DNA from: Clostridia bacterium
Lineage (GTDB): Bacteria > Bacillota > Clostridia > Monoglobales > Monoglobaceae
Direction: 5' to 3'
Assembly (NCBI GenBank): GCA_017620615.1
Contig: JAGAUW010000006.1
Location: forward strand, 62,001-126,000
DNA: 64,000 nt
The notes under the pieces: model-generated
What the model was told of the DNA's origin: nothing
Databases searched by the model: none
What the model saw: the letters and a program-made list of their open reading frames with translations, nothing else
Program-made: the position numbers and the translations under genes
In this document: positions 9,746 through 18,484 of the stretch, one piece after another
Numbering within the stretch: the first letter of the stretch is position 1
How the letters are laid out: every line of letters begins with the position of its first letter

Positions 9746-11119
9746 GTGTTAAAAAGTATATTTGCACCAACGGATATGACAGTTGGAAAACCATGGAAGA
9801 GTATAATTACATTTACTTTGCCAATGATAATAGGAAATATTGCTCAACAGCTTTACAGCACGGTTGACAGTATTGTGGTTGGAAGATACATAGGTGACAA
9901 TGCCCTGGCGGCAGTGGGAAGTGCAACCCCCATACTGAATATGCTATTGGTGTTGTTTATTGGTATATCAACAGGCACAAGCATAATGGTTTCTCAGTAT
10001 TTCGGAGCAAAAAACAGAGATGGACTTTCCCGCACCATAGGGACAAGTATTACCATTACGGCTGTTGCTTGCATTCTGCTGATTCTGGTGGCAACACCGT
10101 TTATAAGACCGGTACTCGTTATGCTAAATACCCCGGAGACAATTATTGACGGATGTGCAGATTATCTTATGATATCCCTTTTGGGTATGGCGGGGCTTGG
10201 CTATTACAACATATTGAGTGGTGTTATAAGAGGTCTCGGTGATTCCTTTTCGGCACTTATCTATCTTTTGGTTGCGACCGTTATAAATATTGTTCTTGAC
10301 ATATATTTCGTTGCAAACATTGGAATGGGAGTAGGAGGAGTGGCGCTTGCTACAGTTATTGCCCAAATTATATCCTCAATTTTGTGTCTTATAAAGCTTG
10401 CAAGGATGAAAGAATTTTTCGACTTTGGTTTTAAATATTTAAAACCTGTTTCAAAGTTTGTAAATACCACGATAAAGCTTGGACTCCCGTCAGGACTTAC
10501 TCAGGCAATTTTTTCGTCAGCTATGATAATTGTTCAGTCCCTTACAAATCAGTTTGGTGAATTGTTTATTGCCGCGAATGTAGTGATTATGCGCGTTGAC
10601 GGATTTGCTATGATGCCAAACTTTTCTTTTGGAATGGCACTTACCACTTATGCAGGACAAAACGTAGGTGCAGGTCTTTATGACCGTGTAACACAAGGCG
10701 CAAAGCAGGGGACATGGCTTGCAGCAGGTTGTTCAGCAATCATCACAGTAATAATCCTTATATTCGGCAAAAACCTTATGGGAATTTTCACCGAGACAGA
10801 TGCTCTTGTGTCCACCAGCTATTATCTCATGAAAATTCTGGCGGCAGGATATATTGCTGTTGCGGTTACACAAAGCCTTTCAGGAATTATGCGTGGTGCG
10901 GGTGACACAATGACGCCTATGTGGATTTCACTCATCACAACAGTGGCACTTCGAGTTCCCGTGGCATACGGAATTTCGTACCTGACAAGAACCCCTGAAC
11001 TTCCCTTTGGAAGATGTGAGTGTATTCAGATTTCACTGCTTATTTCCTGGGTAATGGGCGCTGTTATCACTGCGGTGTTTTATAGATTTGGAAAGTGGAA
11101 AAACAAGGCTATTTATTGA
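9746..11119 (+). CDS. MATE-family multidrug/cation antiporter
   Basis: Twelve-segment membrane exporter, 457 residues from the chosen start. The open frame extends back to 9614, but that would overlap the kinase gene. GTG 9746 has AGAGGTGA just upstream and gives the usual MATE N-terminus (PWKSIITFTLPMIIGNIAQQ). The internal two-fold repeat is visible: each half begins with a TLP/LPSG-type segment, followed by GRYIGDNALAAVGSA in the first half and GVIRGLGD / GIMRGAGD turns in each half. Substrate cannot be inferred. It follows the kinase by 25 nt and is probably cotranscribed. Confidence 0.92.
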   Translation: MLKSIFAPTDMTVGKPWKSIITFTLPMIIGNIAQQLYSTVDSIVVGRYIGDNALAAVGSATPILNMLLVLFIGISTGTSIMVSQYFGAKNRDGLSRTIGTSITITAVACILLILVATPFIRPVLVMLNTPETIIDGCADYLMISLLGMAGLGYYNILSGVIRGLGDSFSALIYLLVATVINIVLDIYFVANIGMGVGGVALATVIAQIISSILCLIKLARMKEFFDFGFKYLKPVSKFVNTTIKLGLPSGLTQAIFSSAMIIVQSLTNQFGELFIAANVVIMRVDGFAMMPNFSFGMALTTYAGQNVGAGLYDRVTQGAKQGTWLAAGCSAIITVIILIFGKNLMGIFTETDALVSTSYYLMKILAAGYIAVAVTQSLSGIMRGAGDTMTPMWISLITTVALRVPVAYGISYLTRTPELPFGRCECIQISLLISWVMGAVITAVFYRFGKWKNKAIY

Positions 11120-11155
11120 TAAGTTTGTCATTTTAAGACAAAAATAAAAATGATC

Positions 11156-11184
11156 TTGATAAAGAACAGAAAATATGATAAAAT
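11156..11184 (+). promoter_or_regulatory. Sigma-A-type promoter for ruvX-DUF1292
   Basis: TTGATA, 17-nt spacer, TAAAAT, about 40 nt ahead of the ruvX ATG in the 104-nt gap after the MATE gene. Confidence 0.65.
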
Positions 11185-11223
11185 ATAAACTCGAGATTGA
11201 AGGTTTTGGGAGGAAATCGGCTT

Positions 11224-11637
11224 ATGATTTTGGGCGTTGACTTTGGTGACAGCCGTACAGGGTATGCAACATCTGATGCACTTGGGTTTTCGGCACACAC
11301 ACTTGAAACCTATGCCGAAAAAAATATGAACAAGGTGGCGCTCCACACGGCAGAGCTTGCTAAGAAACTCGGAGCCCAAAAAATTGTTCTGGGTTTTCCC
11401 AAAAATATGAATGGAACTGTGGGTGAACGCGGAAAAAAAACAAAAGCTTTTGCGAAGCTTTTGGAGACTTTGGTTGATTGCCCCATTATTTTGTGGGATG
11501 AAAGACTTACTACGGTTTCGGCACACAATCTTATGAATGAAACAAATGTTCGCGGCAAAAAGCGCAAGGACAGCGTTGACAAAATTGCTGCAGCGTTTAT
11601 ATTACAAGCCTTTCTGGACAGCGGTTCAGGGGTTTAA
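11224..11637 (+). CDS. ruvX: YqgF/RuvX family putative pre-16S rRNA nuclease
   Basis: RNase H-fold nuclease implicated in pre-16S rRNA 5'-end maturation, also annotated as a putative Holliday junction resolvase. The start is ATG 11224, preceded by GGGAGG; a TTG 27 nt upstream has no ribosome site. The protein is 137 residues, as usual. Active-site acidic residues lie in GVDFGDSRTG at the N-terminus, in LWDERLTTV, and in the C-terminal KDSVDKIAAA. It is followed by the DUF1292 gene after 23 nt, a neighbour arrangement that is widespread in Firmicutes. Confidence 0.93.
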   Translation: MILGVDFGDSRTGYATSDALGFSAHTLETYAEKNMNKVALHTAELAKKLGAQKIVLGFPKNMNGTVGERGKKTKAFAKLLETLVDCPIILWDERLTTVSAHNLMNETNVRGKKRKDSVDKIAAAFILQAFLDSGSGV

Positions 11638-11660
11638 AATAAAGAAAAGAGGTATTTAAT

Positions 11661-11963
11661 ATGTCAGAAAATTTTGAAAATGAAATGAATGAATACAAAA
11701 TTGACCTTTTTGATGATGAGGGCAACAAGCAGACGGTTGTTCATCTTGACACTGTCCAGATTGACGGTCAGGATTATGTTGTTTGCATTCCTTACAAAGA
11801 GGACGAGGATGAAGATGAGATTGATGAGGTGTTCATCCTCAAAATGCTTGAAAGAGAAGACGGAACATATGAGCTTGCATATGAAGAAGACCTTGAACTT
11901 CTTGACAGAGCATACGAAGAATTTAAGGCTCGCAACGCAGACGAGTTTGATTTTGAAGACTAA
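11661..11963 (+). CDS. DUF1292 family protein (YrzB-like)
   Basis: Small acidic protein of 100 residues matching the DUF1292 family in Firmicutes, typically encoded next to ruvX as here. Its function is not established. The core reads DEGNKQTVVHLDTVQIDGQD and YVVCIPYKEDEDE; the C-terminal half is almost entirely Asp/Glu-rich helix. The ATG is preceded by AGAGG. It ends shortly before a terminator, closing a two-gene unit. Confidence 0.88.
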   Translation: MSENFENEMNEYKIDLFDDEGNKQTVVHLDTVQIDGQDYVVCIPYKEDEDEDEIDEVFILKMLEREDGTYELAYEEDLELLDRAYEEFKARNADEFDFED

Positions 11964-11976
11964 AACAGAAAAACAT

Positions 11977-12016
11977 GACTTATCGGATAGCTTTGCCGTC
12001 CGATAATGTCTTTTTT
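11977..12016 (+). terminator. Terminator after the DUF1292 gene
   Basis: A stem formed by TTATCGGA and TCCGATAA, extended by GAC/GTC across a bulge (11977-12010), followed by six T. Confidence 0.8.
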
Positions 12017-12048
12017 GGGGAGTATGTTGGTCAGCCAAAGCAGAAAAG

Positions 12049-14154
12049 GTGGTTTTTGAGATAGTACTGATTATTGCAGAAAAACCAAGTCTTGCCAGAA
12101 ATATTATGGCAGGCATTGGAAAAATGACAAAGCATGACGGATATTTTGAGGGCGCGGGTTATGTTGTGACCTGGGCTTTTGGTCACCTTTTTTCTCTGGC
12201 GGATGTTGAGGAATATTCAAACTCCAAGGAAGAAAATCCCAGATGGACAATGAATAATTTGCCTTGTTTCCCCGAGGAATTTAAGTTTGAGATAAAAAAG
12301 GACAACACAAAAAAAACTGACAGTGGAGCAAAGAAACAGTTTGAAATTATAAAGAGCCTTTGTAATCGTACGGACATTGACACCATAATCAATGCAGGCG
12401 ACGCTGATCGCGAAGGAGAAATCATAGTCAGAACTTGCATTCAAAAGGCTCTTGGGGATACCAAGAAAGATTTAAAAAGGATTTGGCTTCCTGACCAGAC
12501 ACCCCAGACGGTGAAAGAGGCGCTTCAAAACTTAAAAAGCGAAAGCGAATATGACAATCTGGCGAATGAGGGTTATGCGAGGACTTTTACGGATTGGCTT
12601 TATGGGGTAAATCTTACGCGCTATGCAACGCTCAGGTCAGGGACATTGCTCCGGGTGGGCAGAGTGATTGTGCCCATTGTGAAGGCGATTTACGACAGGG
12701 ATATGTCAATCAGAAATTTTGTGCCCGAAATCTACTATGCAGCAGTAAGTAAGGCGGTCACAAACGGCGAAGAAATTGAACTGACGAGCAAAAATAGGTT
12801 TTCTAAAAACGAACTTCAAAAAGCAAAGGAGCTTTGCGACAGATATAACGATGCGGAAGCCACAGTTACTGCAAAAAAGAAGAAAAAAGATAAGCTGAAT
12901 CCACCAAAGCTCTATTCTCTTACAAAGCTCCAGAACTATCTGGGAAAGCGATACAAAATGTCAATGGCTGAAAGCCTTGGAATTCTTCAGGGACTTTATG
13001 AAAAGGGATATGTGACGTATCCAAGGACCAACTCTGAATATCTTGCTGTGGCCGAGCAGGGCAAAATGAAAACGATCCTCGCATCTGTGAAAGAGCTTGG
13101 ATATCCGGTGGAGTTTCGGTTTGACAAGAAAATTTTTGACGATTCAAAGATTGAATCCCACTCAGCGCTTACGCCTACATACAAAATTCCTGATAAAAAC
13201 AAGCTCAGCGAAAATGAGCTTAAGGTTTACAGCAGCATTATGCGGCGTTTTGTGGCAGTTTTCTGTTCGGAAGAATGTACGGTAGAAAAGACGGAGATAA
13301 CTGTCTCGGTGGGAGATTTTGAGGAATTCAGTCTCAAGGGAACTGTTATACAAAGTCCTGGCTGGACAACATATGATTACTACAACAAAAAAGATAAAAT
13401 CTTGCCGCCTCTTGAAAAAGGCGACAGGGTAAATATAAATTTCGTGCCGGTGGAAAAAGAAACTTCACCGCCGAAACATTATACAATAGAAACCCTCAAC
13501 AACTACCTCAAAAATCCTTTCAAGGACGAAAAACAACAGCTTGGGGAAAGAGAGGCAGAAGAAGAGGAATACCGTGCAATGTTTGAAGGGCTTGAGCTTG
13601 GCACAGAGGCGACCCGAACAGGAATAATTGACAACGCACGGAAAAGTGAGTATATACTTCTGAAGAAAGATACATATACGATTCTACCCGCGGGCGAGCA
13701 TCTGGTGGAGTCTTTAGCCAGAATGAATATAATTATGGACAAATTCAAGACCTCCCAGATGGGTGTATCTTTAAAAAAAGTTTTCCGTGGTGAAAGCAGT
13801 GTTTCCGATTCAGTTGAAATGGTTAGGAATGAAATAACGGAAATCTTCAATACAGCAAAACAGGGTGGCGAAAACTTTGACGGATTTGTGGGTGACATTG
13901 TGGGCAAGTGTCCCATTTGTGGCAGAGACGTGAAAAGGACACGTTTTGGCTATGGCTGCAGTGGTTATCGTGAGGGTTGCAAATTTTCTGTAAGCAATCT
14001 GATATGCAGCAAGGTAGTATCGATTGATAATATAAGAAAAATTCTTGAGAACGGTTCAAGCGAACTCATTTCAGGTTTTGTCTCCAAAAAGAACGGAAAA
14101 GAGTTTTCGGCAAAGCTTGCCCTTGAGGACGGGAAAGTTGTCTTTAAATTCTAA
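12049..14154 (+). CDS. topB: DNA topoisomerase III (type IA)
   Basis: Single-strand-passing topoisomerase that resolves replication and recombination intermediates. Toprim motif IIAEKPSLARNI is at the N-terminus and DADREGE lies near residue 120. The catalytic Tyr is in GYVTYPRTNSEYL. TEATRTGIIDNA follows, and the C-terminus has a zinc ribbon (CPICGRDVKRT, then CSGYREGC). The annotated start is GTG 12049, giving 701 residues, but its ribosome site is poor. AGGTGG lies instead 8 nt before an in-frame ATA at 12061, which would give the family-typical N-terminus. The function call is secure; the exact start is not. Confidence 0.93.
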   Translation: MVFEIVLIIAEKPSLARNIMAGIGKMTKHDGYFEGAGYVVTWAFGHLFSLADVEEYSNSKEENPRWTMNNLPCFPEEFKFEIKKDNTKKTDSGAKKQFEIIKSLCNRTDIDTIINAGDADREGEIIVRTCIQKALGDTKKDLKRIWLPDQTPQTVKEALQNLKSESEYDNLANEGYARTFTDWLYGVNLTRYATLRSGTLLRVGRVIVPIVKAIYDRDMSIRNFVPEIYYAAVSKAVTNGEEIELTSKNRFSKNELQKAKELCDRYNDAEATVTAKKKKKDKLNPPKLYSLTKLQNYLGKRYKMSMAESLGILQGLYEKGYVTYPRTNSEYLAVAEQGKMKTILASVKELGYPVEFRFDKKIFDDSKIESHSALTPTYKIPDKNKLSENELKVYSSIMRRFVAVFCSEECTVEKTEITVSVGDFEEFSLKGTVIQSPGWTTYDYYNKKDKILPPLEKGDRVNINFVPVEKETSPPKHYTIETLNNYLKNPFKDEKQQLGEREAEEEEYRAMFEGLELGTEATRTGIIDNARKSEYILLKKDTYTILPAGEHLVESLARMNIIMDKFKTSQMGVSLKKVFRGESSVSDSVEMVRNEITEIFNTAKQGGENFDGFVGDIVGKCPICGRDVKRTRFGYGCSGYREGCKFSVSNLICSKVVSIDNIRKILENGSSELISGFVSKKNGKEFSAKLALEDGKVVFKF

Positions 14155-14180
14155 GAATATGTATAAAGGAGATTACAAAA

Positions 14181-15029
14181 ATGTTTTGTATCAAAGAAAA
14201 ACATACATTAAACCCAACTGTTACAAAAATGGTTATTGATGCTCCTCTTGTTGCAAAAAAGGCACAAGCCGGACAGTTCATAATTTTAAGAGTTGATGAA
14301 GAGGGCGAAAGAATCCCCCTTACCATAGCAGATTATGACAGAGATAATGGCACAGTCACCATTATATTTCAGGTGGTAGGAGCCACCACAAAACAGTTGA
14401 ATAGTCTTGAAGCGGGCGAGTATATCTGCGATTTTGTTGGTCCTTTGGGAAAGGCGTCCGAGGTGAAAGGCCTTAAAAAAGTGGCTGTTATCGGTGGCGG
14501 TGTAGGTTGTGCTATTGCCTATCCGACAGCTAAAGCCCTAAAAGAAAATGGTGCAGAAGTTCACACGGTGGCAGGCTTCAGAAACCGTGACCTTGTTATT
14601 CTTGAAGAAGAATTTAAGGCTGTCAGTGATAAGTTTGTAATGGTTACCGATGATGGTTCTTATGGTGAAAAGGGCCTTGTTACTGATGCACTTCGCAAAC
14701 TGGTTGAAAGCGGCGAAAAATATGACGAGGTCATTGCCATAGGTCCTCTTGTGATGATGAAATTTGTTTCACTGCTTACAAAGGAATTGGGAATAAAAAC
14801 TATTGTAAGTATGAATCCCATAATGATTGACGGCACAGGTATGTGCGGAGGCTGCAGACTTACTGTTGGCGGAGAAATGAAGTTTGCTTGTGTTGATGGG
14901 CCGGATTTTGATGGACATCTGGTGGATTTTGATGAGGCAATGAGGCGCTCATCTATTTACAAGGAAACTGAAAGACACCGTTATGAAGAAAGCTGCAATC
15001 TTTTTAAGGAGGACAAAAACAATGGCTAA
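14181..15029 (+). CDS. nfnA: Ferredoxin:NADP oxidoreductase small subunit (NfnA / sulfide dehydrogenase-like)
   Basis: FAD- and NAD-binding subunit of the dihydroorotate-dehydrogenase electron-transfer family, 282 residues. It has an N-terminal flavin-binding barrel with GQFIILRVDE, an NAD-binding region with IGGGVGCAIAYPTA, and a C-terminal [2Fe-2S] site (GTGMCGGCRLTV and FACVDGPDFD). It overlaps the large-subunit gene by 8 nt. In characterised NfnAB enzymes this pair reversibly bifurcates electrons from NADPH to ferredoxin and NAD. That fits an organism with a bifurcating hydrogenase elsewhere in the window. Older annotations call the partner glutamate synthase. Confidence 0.88.
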   Translation: MFCIKEKHTLNPTVTKMVIDAPLVAKKAQAGQFIILRVDEEGERIPLTIADYDRDNGTVTIIFQVVGATTKQLNSLEAGEYICDFVGPLGKASEVKGLKKVAVIGGGVGCAIAYPTAKALKENGAEVHTVAGFRNRDLVILEEEFKAVSDKFVMVTDDGSYGEKGLVTDALRKLVESGEKYDEVIAIGPLVMMKFVSLLTKELGIKTIVSMNPIMIDGTGMCGGCRLTVGGEMKFACVDGPDFDGHLVDFDEAMRRSSIYKETERHRYEESCNLFKEDKNNG

Positions 15030-16413
15030 TATGTCACCGAAAAAGAATGAAATGCCCGTTCAGGCACCAGATATAAGAAATAAAAATTTCAGCGAGGTGG
15101 CTTTGGGTTATACAGAAGAGCAGGCTATTGATGAGGCACAAAGATGCCTCAATTGCAAACATAGGCCTTGTGTTTCAGGTTGTCCTGTGAAAATTAACAT
15201 TCCTATATTTATTGAGAAAGTTGCCCAGGGTGATTTTGAGGGGGCTTATGAAGTTATTTACAAACAAAGTTCACTTCCTGCTGTCTGTGGCAGAGTTTGT
15301 CCTCAGGAAACACAGTGCGAATCGAAATGTGTGAGAGGGATAAAGGGTGAGCCTGTGGCAATAGGCAGACTTGAACGCTTTGTGGCAGACTGGCATATGG
15401 CAAACGTAACCGAAAAGGCAAACACGGTGCCAACTCAAAACGGCAAAAAGGTGGCTGTTATCGGTTCAGGACCGTCAGGGCTCACTTGTGCCGGAGACCT
15501 TGCAAAGCTGGGTTACAGTGTCACTGTTTTTGAAGCACTCCATACAGCCGGCGGTGTTCTTGTTTATGGAATTCCTGAGTTCAGGCTTCCAAAAGATATT
15601 GTAAAACGTGAGATCGAAAACCTCAAAGCACTTGGTGTTGAAATTGTTACCAATGCAGTAATTGGTAAAACTCTTACGGTGGATGAGCTTTTTGATATGG
15701 GCTTTGAGGCTGTGTTTATCGGATCAGGCGCAGGTCTTCCAAGGTTTATGAATATTCCGGGAGAGAGTCTTAATGGTGTATATTCTGCAAATGAATTTCT
15801 TACCCGTACAAATCTTATGAAAGCTTACAAGGAAGATTCCAAGACCCCCATAATGCACGCAAAACGTGTTGCGGTGGTAGGCGGAGGAAATGTGGCTATG
15901 GATGCGGCACGTTGTGCAAAAAGGCTTGGTGCTGACGATGTTTACATAGTTTACAGACGTTCAATGGAAGAAATGCCAGCAAGACGTGAGGAAGTGGAGC
16001 ACGCTGAGGAAGAGGGTATCATTTTCAAAACCCTCAACAATCCGGTAGAAATCATCGGAAATGAACAGAATTTTGTAAATGGTATCAAGTGTGTAAAAAT
16101 GGAACTTGGTGAGCCTGATGAATCAGGTAGGCGCAGTCCTGTGGTGGTAGATGGTTCTGAGTATATTCTGGATGTGGATGCAGTTATAATGTCAATCGGA
16201 ACATCGCCAAATCCCCTTATAAGAAGCACCACGGATGGTCTTGATACGGACAGACGTGGTTGCATAATTACGAAGGATGAAACGGGACTTACAAGCCGCG
16301 AAGGCGTTTATGCCGGCGGCGATGCCGTTACCGGTGCAGCAACAGTTATTCTTGCCATGGGGGCGGGAAAGTCTTCTGCAAAGGCGATTGATGAATATTT
16401 GAAAAATAAATAG
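15022..16413 (+). CDS. nfnB: NADPH-dependent oxidoreductase large subunit (NfnB / GltA-like)
   Basis: FAD/NADPH-binding flavoprotein with two N-terminal [4Fe-4S] sites, 463 residues. I chose ATG 15022 because AAGGAGG is 9 nt upstream; the ATG at 14983 lacks a ribosome site. Cysteine-rich segments CLNCKHRPCVSGCPV and CGRVCPQETQCESKCV are followed by two dinucleotide folds (VIGSGPSGLTCAGDLA and VVGGGNVAMDAAR). The gene is often annotated as the small subunit of NADPH glutamate synthase. Coupling to the NfnA-type gene, and the absence of a GOGAT large subunit, favour the bifurcating transhydrogenase. A strong terminator follows. Confidence 0.88.
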   Translation: MANMSPKKNEMPVQAPDIRNKNFSEVALGYTEEQAIDEAQRCLNCKHRPCVSGCPVKINIPIFIEKVAQGDFEGAYEVIYKQSSLPAVCGRVCPQETQCESKCVRGIKGEPVAIGRLERFVADWHMANVTEKANTVPTQNGKKVAVIGSGPSGLTCAGDLAKLGYSVTVFEALHTAGGVLVYGIPEFRLPKDIVKREIENLKALGVEIVTNAVIGKTLTVDELFDMGFEAVFIGSGAGLPRFMNIPGESLNGVYSANEFLTRTNLMKAYKEDSKTPIMHAKRVAVVGGGNVAMDAARCAKRLGADDVYIVYRRSMEEMPARREEVEHAEEEGIIFKTLNNPVEIIGNEQNFVNGIKCVKMELGEPDESGRRSPVVVDGSEYILDVDAVIMSIGTSPNPLIRSTTDGLDTDRRGCIITKDETGLTSREGVYAGGDAVTGAATVILAMGAGKSSAKAIDEYLKNK

Positions 16414-16423
16414 GTAAAAAGAG

Positions 16424-16457
16424 AACCTTGTAACCGAGTTGGTTACAAGGTTTTCAT
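16424..16457 (+). terminator. Terminator after the nfnAB operon
   Basis: A perfect 12-bp stem, AACCTTGTAACC / GGTTACAAGGTT, with a 5-nt loop (16424-16452), followed by TTCATT. Confidence 0.8.
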
Positions 16458-16470
16458 TATACAATAAAAA

Positions 16471-16496
16471 AGCACCCAGCAAAATGCTGAGTGCTT
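16471..16496. terminator. Second hairpin between nfnAB and tRNA-Pro
   Basis: AGCAC-CAGCA and TGCTG-GTGCT form a stem with a C/A mismatch. A-rich sequence on the left and TTTT on the right mean it could end transcription on either strand. It probably backs up the two flanking terminators. Confidence 0.5.
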
Positions 16497-16520
16497 TTGG
16501 TGCGAGTATTCATAACGTGT

Positions 16521-16561
16521 CAAAAATAGAAAAAGTGTCCGTAACATACGTTACGAACACT
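16521..16561 (-). terminator. Terminator of tRNA-Pro
   Basis: On the minus strand AGTGTTCGTAAC and GTTACGGACACT pair (one G-U) around a 4-nt loop (16534-16561). TTTTTCTATTTTT follows, just past the tRNA 3' end. Confidence 0.8.
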
Positions 16562-16566
16562 CGATA

Positions 16567-16643
16567 TGGTCGGGATGACAGGATTTGAACCTGCGGCTCC
16601 TTCGTCCCGAACGAAGTGCCCTACCAAGCTGGGCCACATCCCG
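16567..16643 (-). tRNA. tRNA-Pro (anticodon CGG)
   Basis: Minus-strand cloverleaf of 77 nt. The acceptor CGGGATG pairs with CATCCCG, then A73 and an encoded CCA. The anticodon arm is CTTCG-TTCGGGA-CGAAG, which puts CGG at positions 34-36. The T-arm is GCAGG-TTCAAAT-CCTGT. Confidence 0.95.
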
Positions 16644-16667
16644 AAATTCTTTAAAACGACTCTTGAT

Positions 16668-16696
16668 ATTATACTATGAAATGCCTATTGTGTCAA
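16668..16696 (-). promoter_or_regulatory. Consensus promoter of tRNA-Pro
   Basis: Minus strand TTGACA, 17-nt spacer, TATAAT. This is a perfect match, placed about 25 nt upstream of the tRNA 5' end. Confidence 0.85.
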
Positions 16697-16763
16697 TCCT
16701 TTTTTTGAAAAAGAATGCCAAAAGGCGCTTCGTTTTTTGTTGTGACGGAGTTTTGACTAAATC

Positions 16764-16792
16764 TTGACTTTAAAAGATAACTGTGTTACAAT
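16764..16792 (+). promoter_or_regulatory. Promoter of recA
   Basis: TTGACT, 17-nt spacer, TACAAT, about 90 nt before the recA ATG. No Gram-positive LexA box of the GAAC-N4-GTTC type is visible around it. Confidence 0.75.
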
Positions 16793-16803
16793 ATGTAGTA
16801 GTT

Positions 16804-16819
16804 ATACAAGCTTTTGTAT
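16804..16819 (+). promoter_or_regulatory. Perfect dyad in the recA leader, possible operator
   Basis: ATACAA-GCTT-TTGTAT lies 11 nt downstream of the recA -10 box, where a repressor could block clearance. It is not the known LexA consensus. It could equally be a small RNA hairpin. Confidence 0.4.
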
Positions 16820-16881
16820 CCAAATTGGCGGATTTTGGCTTGTGATTTGATTCGTTGATTTTTGAAAGGCGGGGTTTTGCA

Positions 16882-17952
16882 ATGCAGGAAGAAAAAAGAA
16901 AGGCTCTTGAGAGTGTCTTTGGGCAGATAGAGAAACAATACGGAGCAGGGGCGGTTATGCGCCTTGGTGAAAAAACAAGTGCAGAGGTTGAGGCTATTCC
17001 CACAGGCTCAATGTCACTTGATATTGCTTTGGGTATCGGTGGTGTTCCCCGAGGAAGAATTGTGGAAATTTACGGACCTGAATCTTCGGGTAAAACAACC
17101 GTTGCTCTTCATATTGTTGCTGAAGCACAAAAAAAGGGCGGCGAAGCGGCATTCATTGATGCCGAGCACGCACTTGACCCCGTTTATGCTGAAAAGCTTG
17201 GCGTAAGAATCGATGACCTTATTGTGTCACAGCCTGACACAGGTGAACAGGCTCTGGAAATAACCGAACAGCTGGTGCGCTCGGGTGCTATTGATGTTAT
17301 TGTTATTGACTCGGTTGCGGCACTCGTTCCAAAACAGGAAATCGAGGGTCTTATGGGTGATTCACACGTTGGTCTTCAGGCAAGACTTATGTCCCAGGCA
17401 CTTAGAAAGCTTACTTCAGTTGTGAGCAAATCCAACACAACAGCGATTTTCATAAACCAGCTTCGTGAAAAGGTTGGAGTTATGTTTGGTAACCCTGAAA
17501 CAACAGCAGGTGGTCGTGCTCTCAAATACTATTCTTCAGTAAGGCTTGATGTCCGCCGCGTTGAGACGGTTAAGGGCGATGACGGTGCAATCGGAAACCA
17601 TACAAAAGTCAAGGTTGTTAAAAACAAGGTTGCTCCGCCCTTTAAAGAGGCTGAGTTTGATATTATTTATGGTGAGGGAATTTCCAAAACAGGAAATATT
17701 GTTGATGTAGGTGTTGATTTTGGAATTATCCAAAAATCAGGCTCCTGGTTCTCGTATGAGGGAGAAAAGCTTGGTCAGGGAAGAGAAACGGTTAAACAGC
17801 TTCTGGCTGAAGACCCGGCCCTCTGCTTTGAAATTGAACAGAAGATAAGAGAAAAAGCGGGACTTCCATTGATTTCTGAGGAGAAGAGTGACGGTCAGGA
17901 AATGTCTACGGCATTTTCGCCCGTTCCAAAGCCTACTTCAAAGAAGAGATAA
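16882..17952 (+). CDS. recA: Recombinase RecA
   Basis: DNA-dependent ATPase that forms the strand-exchange filament and triggers LexA self-cleavage. The start is ATG 16882 with AAAGGCGGGG upstream, giving 356 residues, the usual length. Walker A is GPESSGKTT, Walker B is [10 protein letters not shown], and the loop L2 region contains [19 protein letters not shown]. The C-terminal tail is acidic, then basic at the last residues (KPTSKKR). recX follows after 58 nt with a hairpin between them. Confidence 0.98.
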   Translation: MQEEKRKALESVFGQIEKQYGAGAVMRLGEKTSAEVEAIPTGSMSLDIALGIGGVPRGRIVEIYGPESSGKTTVALHIVAEAQKKGGEAAFIDAEHALDPVYAEKLGVRIDDLIVSQPDTGEQALEITEQLVRSGAIDVIVIDSVAALVPKQEIEGLMGDSHVGLQARLMSQALRKLTSVVSKSNTTAIFINQLREKVGVMFGNPETTAGGRALKYYSSVRLDVRRVETVKGDDGAIGNHTKVKVVKNKVAPPFKEAEFDIIYGEGISKTGNIVDVGVDFGIIQKSGSWFSYEGEKLGQGRETVKQLLAEDPALCFEIEQKIREKAGLPLISEEKSDGQEMSTAFSPVPKPTSKKR

Positions 17953-17960
17953 TTTGGTGT

Positions 17961-17984
17961 GGTGCAAGGCAAAGCTTTTGCACC
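17961..17984 (+). promoter_or_regulatory. Hairpin between recA and recX, possible attenuating terminator
   Basis: GGTGCAA and TTGCACC pair across a 10-nt loop, followed by ATTACCTTTT. The T-tract is weak, so partial read-through into recX is likely; in E. coli recX is also expressed by read-through of a recA terminator. Confidence 0.5.
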
Positions 17985-18010
17985 ATTACCTTTTGTAAAG
18001 GCGGGGTATT

Positions 18011-18484
18011 GTGGAATTTGAAAAAGCCAAGAAAATAGCCGCAAAGCTTATATCTTTCAAAATGTATACCATGGATGAGGTTTATAAAAAGCTCATTCAA
18101 AAAGGGATTTCTGGTGAAATCGCAGAGCAGACGGTGGGGGAATTCTGCAAAGCGGGGATTTTGAATGATGAGGAATATGCAAAGGCATATATCCACGATG
18201 GACTTTTGGTCAATATGAAAGGTGCTTTCAGGATAAAGCAGGAGCTCATTCAAAAGGGCATTGCATCATCAATTATTGAAAAAGCGTTCAGGGACACGGA
18301 TATTGATGAAGCAGCTATGCTTGAAGAATATGTAAGGCTCAGGTTTGACGGAAAAGTTTTTTTCGATTGGAAAGAAATTGAAAAAGCAAAAGCCCATCTT
18401 TTGAGACGGGGCTTTGGAATTTATGAGATAAATAAATGCTTTGAAAACATTGGAATAAAAGTTGTGAGAGGTGAAGACGCTTGA
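18011..18484 (+). CDS. recX: Regulatory protein RecX
   Basis: Modulates RecA filaments by binding their groove. The 157-residue protein has three tandem three-helix repeats. Recognisable pieces are MYTMDEVYKKLIQKGI, AGILNDEEYAKAYIHD and ALLRRGFG-like RRGFGIYEINK near the end. It starts at GTG 18011 with AAAGGCGGGG upstream, the same ribosome-site sequence as recA. It overlaps rimO by 4 nt (TTGA). Confidence 0.9.
   Translation: MEFEKAKKIAAKLISFKMYTMDEVYKKLIQKGISGEIAEQTVGEFCKAGILNDEEYAKAYIHDGLLVNMKGAFRIKQELIQKGIASSIIEKAFRDTDIDEAAMLEEYVRLRFDGKVFFDWKEIEKAKAHLLRRGFGIYEINKCFENIGIKVVRGEDA

Noticed and set aside
14181..16413. Reading the nfnAB pair as dihydroorotate dehydrogenase electron-transfer subunit plus glutamate synthase
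   Set aside because: No pyrD or GOGAT large subunit is adjacent, and the coupled small-plus-large pair matches the NfnAB layout.
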